Part shown: one piece after another, positions 40,757-49,899 of the stretch
Layout of the letters: the number at the start of each line of letters is the position of its first letter
Numbering within the stretch: the first letter of the stretch is position 1
Assembly: GCA_964516295.1 (NCBI GenBank)
Contig: CAZEYT010000001.1
Coordinates: 62,001 to 126,000 of the forward strand
DNA from: CAZEYT01 sp964516295
Lineage (GTDB): Bacteria > Verrucomicrobiota > Verrucomicrobiia > Chthoniobacterales > Terrimicrobiaceae
Length of the DNA stretch: 64,000 nt
Direction: 5' to 3'
The notes under the pieces: model-generated
Databases searched by the model: none
What the model saw: the letters and a program-made list of their open reading frames with translations, nothing else
Told to the model about the DNA's origin: nothing
Translations under genes and position numbers: made by a program

Positions 40757-42000
40757 GTGAAGACATCGCCCTTTCTGTCCGAAACCTGGGAAAGTCTTAT
40801 GTCATCCGACATGAGGCAACGGCTTCCTCGGAGCCCAGAGAAAATTCCTTCTCAGGTCGTCTCGCACAAGCCGTCGGGCGAAATCACGGTCGGCAAACCT
40901 CCGAAACCTTCTGGGCACTCAAGGACGTTTCTTTCGACGTCAAGCGCGGGCAGGTTCTTGGTGTGATCGGCCGCAATGGCGCAGGTAAAAGCACGCTGCT
41001 CAAGATTCTCTCGCGAATCACCGAGCCAACCACGGGATTTGCAGAGGTTCGCGGGAAAGTCAGTTCGCTTCTCGAAGTCGGAACGGGATTTCATCCCGAA
41101 CTGACCGGCCGTGAAAACATTTACCTCAACGGCACGCTTCTCGGAATGCGAAAAAAGCAGATCGACCGGATCTTTGATGAAATCGTCGCCTTTTCCGAGG
41201 TCGAGCGATTCCTGGATACGCCGGTCAAACGCTACTCGTCCGGCATGTATGTGCGCTTGGCTTTCGCCGTCGCCGCCCATATCGAGCCGGATATCCTGAT
41301 CATCGACGAAGTCCTCGCCGTGGGCGATATGCAATTCCAGAAGAAGTGTCTTGGGAAAATGAAAGACGTCAGCGGGCACGGACGGACGGTGCTTTTTGTT
41401 AGTCACAATCTCACAACGATCAACAGCCTTTGCGATAGCTGCGTTTTGCTTGAACAAGGAGGGGTCAAGACGATAGGACAAACTGGATCGGTTACGCAGG
41501 CATACTTTGGCTCTGGTAACCCCGCCGGTTGTGGGCCCAAGTTGGATTTTTCAAAGTCGCCACCGGGCGATGACCTTGTTCGTCTGCTATCGGCGGAGTT
41601 AGTAGCAGAGAATGGCAATCATGTTGAGTCAGTTAGGATCGATCAGAAGTTCGGTATCCGGGTAGTTTTCGAAGTTTTAGGTAGAGATTCTAAAGCATTT
41701 ATAAATCTTCACTTCTACACACAAGGTGCATGTGCATTTGTGACTTCGTCTTCAGAGAGGAAGGTTCTTCCGAAAGGCCTACATATATCGACTGTATGGA
41801 TCCCTCCCCATCTCCTTAATGAAGGCGGATATTTTGTTCAGATTGCGGCAACTACACTAGTTCCATTTAATATACACTTCCATGAGCAGGATCGGTTTTT
41901 TTTCTATGTTAGTGAAAACATTCATGACTCATCCCGAGGCGAGTATGTTCAGAGTATGCCAGGGGCCGTCCGACCGCGACTAGATTGGACAGTGGAATAG
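40753..42000 (+). CDS. wzt: Polysaccharide export ABC ATPase (Wzt), system 2, with divergent C-terminal domain
   Basis: A 415-residue protein. Walker A is GRNGAGKST (73-81), signature YSSGM (161-165), Walker B LIIDE, switch His in FVSHNLTTI. After about residue 265 (near 41560) the DNA turns AT-rich. The C-terminal glycan-recognition domain (VRLLSAELVAENGNHVES to the end) is a separate composition type, as if exchanged by recombination. The C-terminal domain normally matches the end structure of the exported chain. Confidence 0.9.
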   Translation: MSEDIALSVRNLGKSYVIRHEATASSEPRENSFSGRLAQAVGRNHGRQTSETFWALKDVSFDVKRGQVLGVIGRNGAGKSTLLKILSRITEPTTGFAEVRGKVSSLLEVGTGFHPELTGRENIYLNGTLLGMRKKQIDRIFDEIVAFSEVERFLDTPVKRYSSGMYVRLAFAVAAHIEPDILIIDEVLAVGDMQFQKKCLGKMKDVSGHGRTVLFVSHNLTTINSLCDSCVLLEQGGVKTIGQTGSVTQAYFGSGNPAGCGPKLDFSKSPPGDDLVRLLSAELVAENGNHVESVRIDQKFGIRVVFEVLGRDSKAFINLHFYTQGACAFVTSSSERKVLPKGLHISTVWIPPHLLNEGGYFVQIAATTLVPFNIHFHEQDRFFFYVSENIHDSSRGEYVQSMPGAVRPRLDWTVE

Positions 42001-42005
42001 ATTCT

Positions 42006-42773
42006 ATGAAAGCTGTCATCTTGGCTGGAGGCCTCGGCACCAGAATCAGTGAGGAAACCAACCTCAAGCCGAAGCCAATGGTTGAGATCGGTGGCCGACC
42101 GATTCTCTGGCATGTCATGAAGATTTACTCGGCCCATGGTATCCACGACTTCGTGATCTGCGTTGGCTACAAGGGCTACGTGATCAAAGAATACTTCGCG
42201 AATTACTTTCTGCATATGTCGGATGTCACATTCGATATGAAGCGCAACGAAATGAAAGTGCACCATCGGTATGCGGAGCCGTGGACCGTGACTGTTGTCG
42301 ATACCGGTGAGAATACGCTCACCGGAGGACGCCTCAAGCGCGTGGCCACTTACCTCGAAGAGGGACCGTTTTGTTTTACTTACGGAGACGGAGTGGGCGA
42401 CGTCGATATCCAAGCGACGATCAAGCAGCATCAAAACTCAAACAACGAAGTGACCCTCACAGCCGTTCGCCCGCCCGGCCGCTATGGAGCGCTGGAACTC
42501 CAGGGAAATCAGGTCTCGGCCTTCTGCGAGAAACCCGAGGGAGACGGCGGCTGGATCAATGGAGGATTCTTCGTCGTCAATCCCTCGGCGATCCGCCGCA
42601 TCGAAAGCGACCTGAGCAGTTGGGAGGGACAGATTCTTCCGAAAGTCGCGGCTGACAACAAGCTGGGTGCCTACTTTCACAATGGCTTCTGGCAGCCGAT
42701 GGATACGCTCCGGGAGAAGAACCACTTGGAAGAGCTCTGGGCCTCCGGTCACGCTCCATGGAAGATGTGGTAA
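42006..42773 (+). CDS. rfbF: Glucose-1-phosphate cytidylyltransferase
   Basis: A 255-residue nucleotidyltransferase with AVILAGGLGTRISEET, KPKPMVEIGGRPILWHVM, FTYGDGVGDVDI and ERVATYL-like LKRVATYLEEG, all matching RfbF/DdhA. It makes CDP-glucose from CTP and glucose-1-phosphate, the first step towards CDP-linked deoxy sugars. Its stop shares one base with the next start (TAATG). Confidence 0.93.
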   Translation: MKAVILAGGLGTRISEETNLKPKPMVEIGGRPILWHVMKIYSAHGIHDFVICVGYKGYVIKEYFANYFLHMSDVTFDMKRNEMKVHHRYAEPWTVTVVDTGENTLTGGRLKRVATYLEEGPFCFTYGDGVGDVDIQATIKQHQNSNNEVTLTAVRPPGRYGALELQGNQVSAFCEKPEGDGGWINGGFFVVNPSAIRRIESDLSSWEGQILPKVAADNKLGAYFHNGFWQPMDTLREKNHLEELWASGHAPWKMW

Positions 42774-43834
42774 TGAAGGAAAGCTCCGCGTTTTGGAAGA
42801 GCCGCCGCGTCCTCGTAACCGGGCACACGGGATTCAAGGGGGGATGGCTTGCACTTTGGCTCAACAGCCTCGGAGCAGAAGTTCATGGCATCAGTTTGCC
42901 GCCTGAAAGCTCCCCGAACCTCTTTGAATCGGCGTCCATCGGCGATTTTGTCTCTTCAAGATTTGTCGATATCCGCGATCAGGCCGGGCTTTCCAAGGCC
43001 GTCCGCAATATCGCGCCGGAGTTCATTTTTCACCTCGCCGCCCAGCCACTTGTCCGGCATTCGTATCAGGAACCGGTTGAAACCTTTGCCACGAATGTCA
43101 TGGGCACGGTCCATCTTCTGGAGGCGATCCGAAAAACATCGTCCGTTGCGGTGGTGGTAGTGGTGACCAGCGACAAGTGTTATGAGAACCGGGAGTGGCC
43201 GTGGGGCTATCGGGAAATCGATCCCATGGGGGGAAACGACCCTTACTCCTGTAGCAAAGGTTGTGCAGAGCTGGTGGCGACTTCGTTTTTTCGCTCATTC
43301 TTCCGAGAAAGCACGTCCCCCCGTCTGGCAACCGCCCGCGCCGGGAACGTCATCGGGGGAGGAGATTGGTCGAAGGACCGACTTGTGCCCGACCTGCTCG
43401 CGGCGTTCTCTTCCGGGAAGCCAGTCACGCTCCGTTACCCAAACGCTTTGCGTCCTTGGCAACATGTTCTCGACCCGATCGGAGGCTATCTCGCGCTCGC
43501 CGAGAATCTCTTTTCCGGTCAGGTGCCATCCGGGGAAGGCTGGAATTTTGGGCCGAACCCGAACGATGTCTGTTCTGTCGGCCATGTCGCGGACACGATG
43601 GCCCGACTATGGGGAGCCGGAGCCACGGTTGAAATAACCCGGGAACCGCAACCCCACGAGGCGGGTGCTCTGGCTCTCGATTGTTCCAAGGCTCGTGGCA
43701 AATTGGGTTGGCGACCCAGGTTGCCTTTGGAGACCGCCCTTCAGTGGACGATCGATTGGCAGCGCGAGTCCTTGGACGGAAAAGACATGAGGGCCTGCAC
43801 CCTGCGGCAGATTCAGGAGTTCCAAGACTTATGA
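42773..43834 (+). CDS. rfbG: CDP-glucose 4,6-dehydratase
   Basis: A 353-residue SDR enzyme. VTGHTGFKGGWLALWL (residues 15-30) is diagnostic for RfbG/DdhB. Also visible are HLAAQPLVRHSYQEPVETF, VTSDKCYEN and DPYSCSKGCAEL (Tyr-x-x-x-Lys). It converts CDP-glucose to CDP-4-keto-6-deoxyglucose, the branch point for dideoxy and branched sugars. Overlaps the next gene by 4 bases. Confidence 0.93.
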   Translation: MKESSAFWKSRRVLVTGHTGFKGGWLALWLNSLGAEVHGISLPPESSPNLFESASIGDFVSSRFVDIRDQAGLSKAVRNIAPEFIFHLAAQPLVRHSYQEPVETFATNVMGTVHLLEAIRKTSSVAVVVVVTSDKCYENREWPWGYREIDPMGGNDPYSCSKGCAELVATSFFRSFFRESTSPRLATARAGNVIGGGDWSKDRLVPDLLAAFSSGKPVTLRYPNALRPWQHVLDPIGGYLALAENLFSGQVPSGEGWNFGPNPNDVCSVGHVADTMARLWGAGATVEITREPQPHEAGALALDCSKARGKLGWRPRLPLETALQWTIDWQRESLDGKDMRACTLRQIQEFQDL

Positions 43835-45057
43835 ACTGTCGACACTGCGACTCGGAACTCCGCCTTACCCTGGCGGATCTCGGCACCTGCCCGCCGTCCA
43901 ATTCTTATCTCACTCCCGAGCAGCTGGAGAGCCCGGAGAAATGGTATCCGCTTCGCGTTCTCGTCTGCGAATCCTGCTGGCTCGCCCAGACGGCGGATTT
44001 CGTCGAGCGAGAGGAATGTTTTTCCGCCAACTACGCCTATTTCAGTTCCTGTTCCACAACTTGGGTGGACCACGCCCGCCGGTATGCCGAAACCGTCATC
44101 TCCCGGTTTGAACTCGGACCCCAAAGTCAGGTTCTCGAAATCGCCGCGAACGACGGGTATCTTCTCCAACACTTTGTTCAGCGAGCCATTCCCTGCTACG
44201 GAGTCGAGCCGACGGAGAGCACGGCCAAAGCCGCACGCGATAAAGGGATCGAGATCGTTGGCGACTTCTTTGGGAGCGATCTGGCCGGGCGACTGGCTCA
44301 GCAAAAAGGACACGCCGACTTGGTGGCGGCCAACAATGTCCTCGCCCATGTCCCGGACATCAACGACTTCGCCGCAGGAATCGCCCAGATTCTCAGGCCC
44401 GGTGGCGTTGCGACTTTTGAGTTTCCTCATCTGCTCCAGCTCATTGAGAAGAACTACTTTGATACAATCTACCACGAGCACTTTTCCTATTTGTCTCTTC
44501 ACGCGGTAAGATCGGTCCTGGAAGCCGCCGCTCTCCGGATCTTCGATGTCGAGGAACTTCCAACCCACGGGGGAAGCCTCCGGGTCTATGCCTCTCTCCG
44601 GAACGGCGTGGTTCGGGAGCCTTCGACCGGCGTTCACGAGTTTCTGGAAAAGGAACGCCAAGGTGGACTCCTCGACGCCACCACATACAAGGCCTTTCCG
44701 GCGCGTATGAAGAAGGCAAAAAATGATCTTCTTTCGTTTCTTCTAGAATGCGCTACCACGCAACGCCGCGTCGCAGCTTACGGGGCGGCTGCCAAGGGTA
44801 ACACCATGCTCAACTATGCCGGCATACGAAGTGATCTTCTCCCCTATGTCGTGGACCGAAGCCCCGGCAAGATCGGCACCTTTCTTCCGGGAAGCCGAAT
44901 CCCGGTTTTCGAGGAATTAAAACTTCGGGAAGACCGACCTGACTTCATCGTCATCCTCCCCTGGAACCTTCGCGATGAAATCGCAACGCAGCTGGACTAT
45001 GCCCGCGAGTGGGGAGCCAAATTCGTCGTCGCCCTCCCTCGGTTGGAGATATTCTGA
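43831..45057 (+). CDS. Sugar C-methyltransferase (TylCIII/NovU-like)
   Basis: A 408-residue SAM methyltransferase. It has an N-terminal zinc-binding module (Cys3, Cys6, Cys46, Cys49), a central Rossmann domain (VLEIAANDGYLLQHF; LVAANNVLAHVPDINDF) and a C-terminal Methyltransf_14-like domain (AAYGAAAKGNTMLNY; PGSRIPV). This is the family that adds a methyl to C3 or C5 of keto-deoxy sugars. With rfbF/rfbG before it and an epimerase behind it, a CDP-C-methyl-6-deoxyhexose is the likely product. Confidence 0.88.
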   Translation: MNCRHCDSELRLTLADLGTCPPSNSYLTPEQLESPEKWYPLRVLVCESCWLAQTADFVEREECFSANYAYFSSCSTTWVDHARRYAETVISRFELGPQSQVLEIAANDGYLLQHFVQRAIPCYGVEPTESTAKAARDKGIEIVGDFFGSDLAGRLAQQKGHADLVAANNVLAHVPDINDFAAGIAQILRPGGVATFEFPHLLQLIEKNYFDTIYHEHFSYLSLHAVRSVLEAAALRIFDVEELPTHGGSLRVYASLRNGVVREPSTGVHEFLEKERQGGLLDATTYKAFPARMKKAKNDLLSFLLECATTQRRVAAYGAAAKGNTMLNYAGIRSDLLPYVVDRSPGKIGTFLPGSRIPVFEELKLREDRPDFIVILPWNLRDEIATQLDYAREWGAKFVVALPRLEIF

Positions 45058-45608
45058 TGACTTTTGAGCCGACCGAAATTCCGGGTGTTCTGCTGATCAA
45101 GCCCGACCTTGTTGAAGATGAACGCGGCTTCTTCGCTCGAACGTTCTGTGCCAAGGAATTCGAGCGTCACGGCCTGAACACGCAAATCGCGCAAACATCG
45201 ATCTCTTTCAACCATGGCCGCGGAACATTGCGGGGAATGCATTATCAGGCCGCTCCCCATGAAGAAGCCAAGCTGGTGAGAGTGACACAGGGACGGATCT
45301 TTGACGTCGCCGTCGATCTTCGAAAGGAATCTCCCACGTTCAAAACATGGACCGCCCGTGAACTGTCTTCCGAAAACCGACATGCCCTCTACATTCCGGA
45401 AGGGTGTGCTCATGGGTTTTTGACCCTTGTTGACTGTACAGAGGTCTTCTACCAAATCAGTAGTCCATTCGCTCCCTCCGCTGCATGTGGTTTTCTTTGG
45501 AGCGATCCGGTGGTGGATATTCGATGGCCAATTGAGCCCTCTGTGTTGTCAGAGCGGGATAGTTTGCTTGGGTCATTTTCAGAGGCGCAAACATGCCTGT
45601 TGCGGTAG
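45057..45608 (+). CDS. dTDP-4-dehydrorhamnose 3,5-epimerase-like (RmlC-family) sugar epimerase
   Basis: A 183-residue cupin with EIPGVLLIKPDLVEDERGFFARTF, TSISFNHGRGTLRGMHYQ (catalytic His in RGMHYQ), KLVRVTQGRIFDVAVDLR and YIPEGCAHGFLTL. RmlC-like enzymes next to rfbFG epimerise CDP-4-keto sugars. ATG 45057 shares bases with the previous stop (TGATG). The last third is followed by a clear drop in GC. Confidence 0.88.
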   Translation: MTFEPTEIPGVLLIKPDLVEDERGFFARTFCAKEFERHGLNTQIAQTSISFNHGRGTLRGMHYQAAPHEEAKLVRVTQGRIFDVAVDLRKESPTFKTWTARELSSENRHALYIPEGCAHGFLTLVDCTEVFYQISSPFAPSAACGFLWSDPVVDIRWPIEPSVLSERDSLLGSFSEAQTCLLR

Positions 45609-45778
45609 AAGCAGACTTTGTCAGTGAGTATTTTCTTTTTTTGACGCCATGGGTCGAAAACTGATAAACTCGATAAAATCAACTGGAACTGTTGGGATAA
45701 GCTCCAAGGAATTGCAGTGCATTGCTAAATTTTCAATAAATCCGATCTTTAAATGTTATCTGCATTAACAAAACGCTC

Positions 45779-46600
45779 ATGCAAATGAGGCGATATACCG
45801 TTCTAGGCTCATCTGGATTTATTGGAACACACCTCGCATCCTACCTGTGTGCCCTAGGGCATGATGTGCAAACACCACCACGAGACATCCGTTTTGGGGG
45901 GTTGAAAGATTTGGGCCATGTGATGTATTGTATAGGCCTGACTGCAGATTTTCGGACACGTCCAAACGATACAGTAGACGCGCATTCAACCCGAGTGAAC
46001 GAACTCCTGCGGACAAACGAATTTGAATCAATAACGTATTTGTCATCAACACGTCTATATCAGAATCTATCCTCAGAGCTTATTGCCAGTGAAGACTTGG
46101 ATTTGCCAGTTAATAGCAACAACCCATCCGACCTCTATAACATTTCAAAACTCATGGGCGAAAGCTTATGTTTGACGCATCCGAATCCAAAAGTGCGGGT
46201 CGTGCGTCTTTCTAACGTTGTCGGCGTAGATATCGAATCAAACAACTTTCTAACCGCACTGATACGCGAGGCTGTTTCCAAAAAATCGGTCATGCTGCAT
46301 ACCACGCTGGACAGCTCAAAAGATTATATAAGTATCGAAGATGTTGTAAGTCTTCTGCCACTTGTTGCGACTCACGGGAGGCACCGTTTGTATAACATTG
46401 CCGCTGGCACTAATATAAGCAATAAACAAATAGTATTGATGATAAAAAAATTGGTACGCTTTCGTTTGAGCGTGTCCGAAGAGGCGGTGCGACACATTCA
46501 TCCCCATATTGACGTGCGGCGTATTGTCAATGAATTTAACTACGAGCCGCGGACAATACTTAATGTTTTAGAGAATCTAGTGGCGGCTATCAGAAAATAA
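45779..46600 (+). CDS. SDR-family nucleotide-sugar reductase/epimerase
   Basis: A 273-residue protein. Nucleotide-binding motif VLGSSGFIGTHLASYL, a catalytic STRLYQ region and Tyr-x-x-x-Lys in LYNISKLMGES. The DNA is markedly AT-richer than the genes before it. It probably reduces the 4-keto group of the C-methylated CDP-sugar, completing that branch, but an unrelated SDR acquired with the AT-rich patch is possible. About 170 bases of gene-free AT-rich DNA precede it. Confidence 0.75.
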   Translation: MQMRRYTVLGSSGFIGTHLASYLCALGHDVQTPPRDIRFGGLKDLGHVMYCIGLTADFRTRPNDTVDAHSTRVNELLRTNEFESITYLSSTRLYQNLSSELIASEDLDLPVNSNNPSDLYNISKLMGESLCLTHPNPKVRVVRLSNVVGVDIESNNFLTALIREAVSKKSVMLHTTLDSSKDYISIEDVVSLLPLVATHGRHRLYNIAAGTNISNKQIVLMIKKLVRFRLSVSEEAVRHIHPHIDVRRIVNEFNYEPRTILNVLENLVAAIRK

Positions 46601-46914
46601 GGCATTAATGCAAATACAAAAAATAAAGTTATTGCCTGTTTGTGACATAGCAAAAAAATGAATCTGAACGAGAAAATAACAGCCCCTAGAGGACAGAGCG
46701 CTGGACGTCCGAAGCCCTCAGGTTAGCGCTTTAATGCGGTGTCAGCCAAGTAAAATTCAAACCCATAGTGAAATTGTTTTTCAAAGCTTGCGGCTCCAGA
46801 AATGCCGCGATCATTTATCTCCTCTGAACTGATCTTGGTATGTAGGCTTGCTTAGTAACGCAGGATAAGCGACTATATTTAATAATCTTCGTCCCGAGTA
46901 TCATTTAATTTTTC
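46601..46914. other. AT-rich gap without a gene
   Basis: A 314-base stretch with stops in all frames. I see no RNA, repeat or convincing promoter. It probably holds the promoter of the next gene and scar sequence from cassette insertion. Confidence 0.5.
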
Positions 46915-47679
46915 ATGAAAATAGACGACCGCCAGAAATTTGAAATTCAAAAACGTGAATATGCGGCTCAAATCGACGCTGATAGTGTGACACGAGCAAG
47001 GGCAATGTCCCTCTTGAAGGACTGTTTTGCAAAAGGATACAATCACGTCTGGGATTGGATGGGAATGCCAATCATTCAGCTACCGGAGGTGGTCATGGCG
47101 ACGCAGGAAATTATCTTTGCTTCCAGACCCGATGTGATTATCGAAACTGGCATTGCGCGGGGTGGATCAGTAGTCTTCTCGGCGTCCATGCTGGAGCTAC
47201 TTTGGGGTCCTGATAAAGGTCTTGTGATAGGTGTTGACATTGACATCAGGGCTCACAACCGTGAATCGATCCAGCAACACCCTATGGCCAAGCGTATAAG
47301 AATGATTGAAGGATCTTCCACTGCTCACGAGGTCGTCACGCAAATTACGACTCTTTTGCCCCGAAACTCGAATATCATGGTTGTCTTAGATTCCAATCAT
47401 ACATATGACCATGTGATGAATGAGTTAAAACTATACAGTCCGTTTGTAACACCGGGTCAGTATATGATTGTCGGTGACACATGGATCGATGACTTGGATA
47501 TTGATGAAAATCAGGAATTAAGCCCCGGCATGCGCTGGCCTTGGAAAAAAGGATACGGACCAAAACGCGCAGTTTTAGATTTCCTTAAGCAAAACGATCG
47601 CTTTGTACGCGATGATTATATGAACGGAAAAGCTCTGTTCTCCGCATGTCGTGAAGGGTTTCTGAAGTGTATTAAATAG
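46915..47679 (+). CDS. CmcI/cephalosporin-hydroxylase-family methyltransferase
   Basis: A 254-residue Rossmann methyltransferase. IETGIARGGSVVFSASML is the SAM-binding start, and VVLDSNHTYDHVMNELKLY and MIVGDTWIDDLD carry the acidic metal-binding residues. The family includes CmcI and rhamnosyl O-methyltransferases and probably O-methylates a sugar here. AT-rich gene. Confidence 0.82.
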   Translation: MKIDDRQKFEIQKREYAAQIDADSVTRARAMSLLKDCFAKGYNHVWDWMGMPIIQLPEVVMATQEIIFASRPDVIIETGIARGGSVVFSASMLELLWGPDKGLVIGVDIDIRAHNRESIQQHPMAKRIRMIEGSSTAHEVVTQITTLLPRNSNIMVVLDSNHTYDHVMNELKLYSPFVTPGQYMIVGDTWIDDLDIDENQELSPGMRWPWKKGYGPKRAVLDFLKQNDRFVRDDYMNGKALFSACREGFLKCIK

Positions 47680-47906
47680 ATGTATCGTTTAGAGTTTTTG
47701 ATGTGCCGCGCTCCTCTCCGGTCTACATACTTTAAAAAGGTTAACCTGCCTGATTAACTTCAACTCTAGGATTGACGTTGAAAAGACGCCCTGACAGCAC
47801 TTGTTGCTATGCAAACAGTAAATCAAAGTGTCGGTGTGCGTGCTAAAAAACTTGCAATCATCACCCCAAGCCAAAAACAGCAATCTTAGCCATTTACTCC
47901 GAAGCT
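47680..47906. other. AT-rich gap without a gene
   Basis: A 227-base spacer between the CmcI-like and FkbM genes. Short frames only; no supported feature. Confidence 0.5.
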
Positions 47907-48941
47907 ATGAAAACAATTCTGCAACAGCACCCCGCATGGCGAACTGCCCTTTTGAAGTCAATCGTCGAATTCGAAAAGCGGGCGGGACACCCGTTTGAAT
48001 CTGTAAGAGAACTTGTTTCAGGTCCTCTGGCCGATTTATTATTCATGGGTGAAACTTTCGATAAGCAGTTGCAGTCGGGACTTTCCATCCGGTTTGTTTA
48101 CAATTCTAAAATTGCACGTGAATTCCTCCTAAGTGATCCTGAGATACCGAATCATGTTTGGGAGCCGCAAACGACTAAGCTTCTGCTGCATTTTTCGCGA
48201 CGGGCCATGAATACTTTGATCGCTGGCGCATATTTTGGTGATCACGCTATCCCACTTGCGCTGGCAGTAAAAGACAAAGGTGGCCAAATACATGCTTTCG
48301 AGCCTAATACGCAGAACGCTAATCTTATTCTCGAGAACGCCAGACTGAACAATCTGTCAAATGTTCTTGTGAGCAGGTTCGCGCTTTGGGATAAATCGGA
48401 TCAACGACTCGTTTTTGAGGGGGAAGACGCGCTCGCTTCTACGGTTGAGGCGGGCATCGATGCCAGCGACCATCTCATAACGCTCACCGTGGATGATTAT
48501 GTGCGGCAGCAAGGAGTGGAAGATGTTAAGCTTCTAATGATTGACGTCGAAGGAAGTGAACGCAAAGTGCTGGAAGGAGCGTTAAGCACCATCCAGCGTG
48601 ACCGACCAGTTGTGGTGTTTGAAACTCACAGCCACTATGACAATTGGAGCGGTGGCCTCGGAAATTCACATTCAGTTAGACTTATGCGTTCGCTTAACTA
48701 TGATGTATATTCTATTCGTGACTTTCATCAGAATATTGATACCGCTGGGATGCCGGTGGAACTGATGCCGCCGGAGAAGACCTATTGCGTAACGCCACCA
48801 CATCACGGCTTCAATATGCTTGCGGTGCCGGAATCGAGTTTGGTCAAAGACTCACTTTTTCGTATTGTAGAAAACCTAAGCCCGAAGCTTATTCTTGCCA
48901 AAGGTGATCCACTGTTTTCTCCATCTCCAAACTTACCCTGA
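47907..48941 (+). CDS. FkbM-family methyltransferase (long form)
   Basis: A 344-residue protein. The methyltransferase domain in the second half has AGAYFGDHAIPLALAV, IHAFEPNTQNANLILENARL, LLMIDVEGSERKVLEGA and VVFETHSHYDNW, the FkbM pattern. The first 100 residues are an extra helical region. It likely O-methylates a sugar of the glycan. Confidence 0.85.
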   Translation: MKTILQQHPAWRTALLKSIVEFEKRAGHPFESVRELVSGPLADLLFMGETFDKQLQSGLSIRFVYNSKIAREFLLSDPEIPNHVWEPQTTKLLLHFSRRAMNTLIAGAYFGDHAIPLALAVKDKGGQIHAFEPNTQNANLILENARLNNLSNVLVSRFALWDKSDQRLVFEGEDALASTVEAGIDASDHLITLTVDDYVRQQGVEDVKLLMIDVEGSERKVLEGALSTIQRDRPVVVFETHSHYDNWSGGLGNSHSVRLMRSLNYDVYSIRDFHQNIDTAGMPVELMPPEKTYCVTPPHHGFNMLAVPESSLVKDSLFRIVENLSPKLILAKGDPLFSPSPNLP

Positions 48942-49023
48942 TGAGGAGACGATATCCTTCAGCGAATAGATGAGGCTGTTTGCAGGAACCGAGCTGAGCT
49001 GGATACAGGTTCCGAGTGTATTA

Positions 49024-49805
49024 AAGGGTGTCATGCACTTCAGCGAAGAAAAAGATGTACATTGCAATGACATCCAGGCAGCAAGCTTGGGATGGCGAAC
49101 AAAACCTACAAGAGGGGCTCGGGTAAATCCGTCTGTCCCAGTAATGTTTCCGACGAGGAGTGGGCATTCTGTGTCCCGTATCTGACGCTGATGAGGGTAG
49201 ACACAAACCAGAGGACACATGCGCTGCGCGACGTTTTTGAAGCGATGGCTCACGACCTGCGCAAGCTGCTGCCCGAGACATGCAAGACCACCGTCCGAGC
49301 GCTGCCATCTTTTACGGGCGCACCCTGCGGGCGACTCCTGGAAGCGACCACCGGGCCGGTTATAACGGCTACAAGCGAAAGAAGGGGACCAAAGCTCATG
49401 TCGCTGTGAACACGCTGGGACATCTGCTTGCTCTGAAAGTGACGTCGGCTGATGGGCAGGAGCGCGCTCAAGTAGCGGGTCTGGCGGGCAAGGTTCAAGA
49501 GGCAAACGGAGACCACGTCGAGGTGGCTTTTGTCGGTCAAGGAAGGCTATTCCCGAAAACAGGCGTCGCAAGCCGCCAAGGCCGAGCGCATCGAGTTGAT
49601 GGTGGTCATACTCGAGGAGGCCATATGCGGGTTTGTACTGCTGCCCAAGCGCTGGGCCGTGAAACGCTCCTTTGCGTGGATCTCCCGTTTCCGACGCCTC
49701 GCCCGGGATTGTTAGCAGCTCCCGCAGACCCTCGCCGGATTTCATCGGGTCGCCTTCCTCATCCTTATGCTCGGCTCTCTGTTCCCCCAAAGTGCATAAC
49801 ACCTT
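49024..49805 (+). mobile_element. Degraded IS5-family insertion sequence (IS1031/ISL2 type)
   Basis: The element is bounded by imperfect inverted repeats, AAGGGTGTCATGCACTT (49024-49040) and AAGTGCATAACACCTT (49790-49805). It encloses a transposase gene with several disabling changes. The size, about 780 bases, is shorter than an intact copy because of an internal deletion. No convincing target duplication is seen beside the repeats. It sits in the AT-rich part of the polysaccharide locus but is itself GC-richer. Confidence 0.8.
49092..49799 (+). pseudogene. IS5-family DDE transposase remnant
   Basis: The N-terminal piece shows VSDEEWAFCVPYLTLMR and LRDVFEAMAHDLRKLL. Intact relatives have about 40 residues between LR-x-VF and VFEAM, so an internal deletion has joined the two VF sites. 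Two frame changes follow. One frame, from about 49280, gives AAIFYGRTLRATPGS, GYNGYKRKKGTKAHVAVNTL and QEANGDHVEVAFV. Another, from about 49530, gives CGFVLLPKRWAVKRSFAW and RFRRLARDC. An in-frame TAG then precedes QLPQTLAGFHRVAFL and the final TAA. Not functional. Confidence 0.88.
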
Positions 49806-49899
49806 CTAATGTCTCGGTAGTGAAACCATTTTTAAACCACAAATCGAGAAAAAGGGGTCTTTTGAGACCCGAATCGATAGTCAATGACTGTTAGTTGCG

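Noticed and set aside
46601..46914. Possible small gene or RNA in the AT-rich gap
   Set aside because: Stops in all frames, no conserved-looking structure and a poorly spaced promoter candidate.
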